Made by a program: the position numbers and the translations under genes. From NCBI GenBank assembly GCA_025054515.1, contig JANWZT010000079.1:1-5874 (forward strand): DNA of 5,874 nt. The letters run 5' to 3'. The DNA comes from Candidatus Caldarchaeum sp. GTDB taxonomy: Archaea; Thermoproteota; Nitrososphaeria_A; Caldarchaeales; Caldarchaeaceae. The first letter of the stretch is position 1, and every line of letters begins with the position of its first letter. Below the pieces are notes generated by a model. That model did not search any database and had not been told where the DNA came from. It was given only the letters and a program-made list of their open reading frames with translations. This document shows positions 4,856 to 5,874 of this stretch, one piece after another.

Positions 4856-5438
4856 CGAATTTGACGAAGTTACGGAGGATTTTTTCGCCGGCCGTTGATG
4901 ATTTTTCGGGATGGAACTGTGTGCCGAAGATAGTGTTTTTCCCTACTACGGCGGGGAAGCTGATTCCGTAGTTTGCTTCGGCGAGGATGATGTTTGGGTC
5001 GGCTGGGCTGGGGTGGTAGCTGTGGTTGAAGTAAACCCATTCGTTTTCGACGTCTTCGAGCAACGGGTTTTGCCGTGTTCTGCGGATGATGTTCCAGCCC
5101 ATGTGAGGCCTTTTGACCGTCGGCGGCAATCCCACGACCTTTCCCCGAAACACTCCAAGTCCTTTCCCCGGGCCTTCTTCGCTTTCCTCGAAGAACAACT
5201 GCATCCCGAGGCAGATGCCGAGAACGGGAGCGCCCGACATCACAAAGTCCACGAGCTCTTCACGGATGGATGAAATTTTTTCGGCGGCGGGGCTGAAATT
5301 TCCCACACCGGGCATGACCAAACAATCCACGTCACGGCGAAGTTTTTCCGAAACCACGGCCTCAAACCCAAGCCTCCTGAAAGCATGCGAAACGCTGAAA
5401 ACATTTCCCACACCGTAGTGAAGAACCAACGCCTTCAA
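4845..5438 (-). CDS. hisH: HisH, imidazole glycerol phosphate synthase glutaminase subunit
   Basis: HisH is the class I glutamine amidotransferase that hydrolyses glutamine and channels ammonia into HisF. The 197-residue protein is of normal length and has YGVGNVFSVSHAFRRLG (8-24), the oxyanion-strand MPGVGNF (42-48), nucleophile elbow LGICLGMQLFF (73-83) with catalytic C76, RPHMGWN (110-116), YFNHSYH (136-142) and GTQFHPEKSS (172-181) with H176 and E178 completing the triad. It starts with TTG at 5438; a T-rich TATA-like element is 25-32 bases upstream. It lies on the opposite strand from hisAFI and hisG, divergent from hisG, so its expression must be matched to hisF from a separate promoter. 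Its last bases overlap the hisI remnant, implying an ancestral convergent hisI-hisH overlap. Confidence 0.97.
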   Translation of the reverse strand: MKALVLHYGVGNVFSVSHAFRRLGFEAVVSEKLRRDVDCLVMPGVGNFSPAAEKISSIREELVDFVMSGAPVLGICLGMQLFFEESEEGPGKGLGVFRGKVVGLPPTVKRPHMGWNIIRRTRQNPLLEDVENEWVYFNHSYHPSPADPNIILAEANYGISFPAVVGKNTIFGTQFHPEKSSTAGEKILRNFVKFVKR

Positions 5439-5463
5439 CAGCCGACAACCCCGGCAGACCGGC

Positions 5464-5471
5464 GTAAAAAC
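5464..5471 (-). promoter_or_regulatory. Probable TATA box of hisH
   Basis: On the minus strand GTTTTTAC is centred about 29 bases before the TTG at 5438, giving at most a three-base leader. An alternative, TGTATAGG near 5470-5477, lies further away and would leave a leader of about ten bases. Confidence 0.4.
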
Positions 5472-5487
5472 CTATACATTTTCCAAC

Positions 5488-5494
5488 TATATTA
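5488..5494 (+). promoter_or_regulatory. TATA box of hisG
   Basis: TATATTA is centred 29 bases before the TTG at 5520, compatible with a leaderless hisG transcript. It sits back to back with the hisH promoter in an 81-base divergent region, so the two his units could be controlled together by a factor binding here. I see no clear operator. Confidence 0.5.
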
Positions 5495-5519
5495 GGGAGC
5501 TGAAACTCTACGCCGTAGA

Positions 5520-5874
5520 TTGGCCGTCGTCAAACTCGCCTTACCCAAAGGAAGCCTCGAAGCCGCCACACAGGAATTCCTCGCGAAAGCGATGCTTCGG
5601 CTACGCGGAGCCGAAAGAACCTACAGACCAGTCGTCGACGACCGCGACATCGAAGTCAAAATTCTCAGGCCTCAGGAAATTCCGGTCTTCGTCGCCGGCG
5701 GGGCCTACGACATCGGGATAACGGGGGTTGACTGGGTCCGTGAAACAGGCGCAGACGTCCTCCAGCTCCTCGACCTCGAATACGGCTACGTCAGGCTCGT
5801 CGTCGCCGCGCCAAAAATTTCGCCGCTCAACAACCTCGACCAATACATCCAAAAACACGCATCCGAAAACAAAC
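5520..5874 (+). CDS. hisG: HisG, ATP phosphoribosyltransferase, N-terminal part
   Basis: HisG condenses ATP with PRPP, the committed step of histidine synthesis. The first 118 residues are visible and the frame runs off the right edge. They show VVKLALPKGSLEAATQEFL (3-21), RTYRPVVDDRDIEVKILRPQ (33-52) and IPVFVAGGAYDIGITGVDWV (54-73), matching the catalytic N-terminal lobe. Whether it is the long form with its own C-terminal histidine-binding domain, or the short form that needs HisZ, cannot be seen. TTG at 5520 is the only usable start: an in-frame TAG lies at 5493-5495 and no ATG or GTG follows before the conserved KLALPKGS. It is transcribed away from hisH from a shared 81-base gap. Codons end mostly in C, unlike the first half of hisA. 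Confidence 0.95.
   Translation, partial: MAVVKLALPKGSLEAATQEFLAKAMLRLRGAERTYRPVVDDRDIEVKILRPQEIPVFVAGGAYDIGITGVDWVRETGADVLQLLDLEYGYVRLVVAAPKISPLNNLDQYIQKHASENK

Noticed and set aside
5601..5858. Minus-strand open frame opposite hisG
   Set aside because: Acidic, valine-rich antisense peptide typical of a shadow of C-ending codons; hisG motifs on the plus strand are unambiguous.

Overview
The window looks like archaeal chromosome. Five of the six heads of transcription units have a good TATA-like box centred about 26-29 bases before the first codon, which fits leaderless transcripts. Start codons are mostly TTG or GTG, and neighbouring genes are packed with 1-4 base junctions. A hyperthermophilic or thermophilic lineage such as Aigarchaeota/Caldarchaeum-like Thaumarchaeota would fit, but that is a guess from style, not a demonstrated placement.

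Layout. 1-832 (minus): a DprA/Smf Rossmann-fold gene followed after one base by the first 44 codons of an unidentified partner gene that leaves the window. 865-1764 (minus): a DUF4392/D-glutamate cyclase-type enzyme. 1765-1797: a 33-base divergent promoter gap. 1798-3628 (plus): hisA-hisF-hisI, joined by 4-base overlaps. 3629-4831: an A/T-richer interruption carrying a PD-(D/E)XK nuclease-like gene fused to a DUF5655-type C-terminal domain. 4845-5438 (minus): hisH. 5439-5519: a second divergent promoter region. 5520-5874 (plus): the start of hisG, cut by the window edge.

Five histidine-biosynthesis proteins are present. HisG makes PR-ATP; HisI opens the PR-AMP ring; HisA isomerises ProFAR to PRFAR; HisH supplies ammonia and HisF uses it to make imidazole glycerol phosphate and AICAR. 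HisE, HisB, HisC, HisD and the phosphatase are not in the window, and HisI is not fused to HisE.

The most interesting structure is the interruption between hisI and hisH. The 3' end of hisI is present twice: once closing the intact gene (to 3628) and again as a decayed remnant at about 4799-4855, immediately before and overlapping the hisH 3' end. The two copies share a perfect 20-base block and both encode the same final eight residues and a stop, using different synonymous codons and stops. The nuclease gene lies exactly between them. This is the signature of a small genetic element that entered the end of hisI and supplied a replacement 3' end, leaving the old end stranded beside hisH. It would be a nuclease-carrying, gene-end-replacing element, or the remnant of a larger integrated one.
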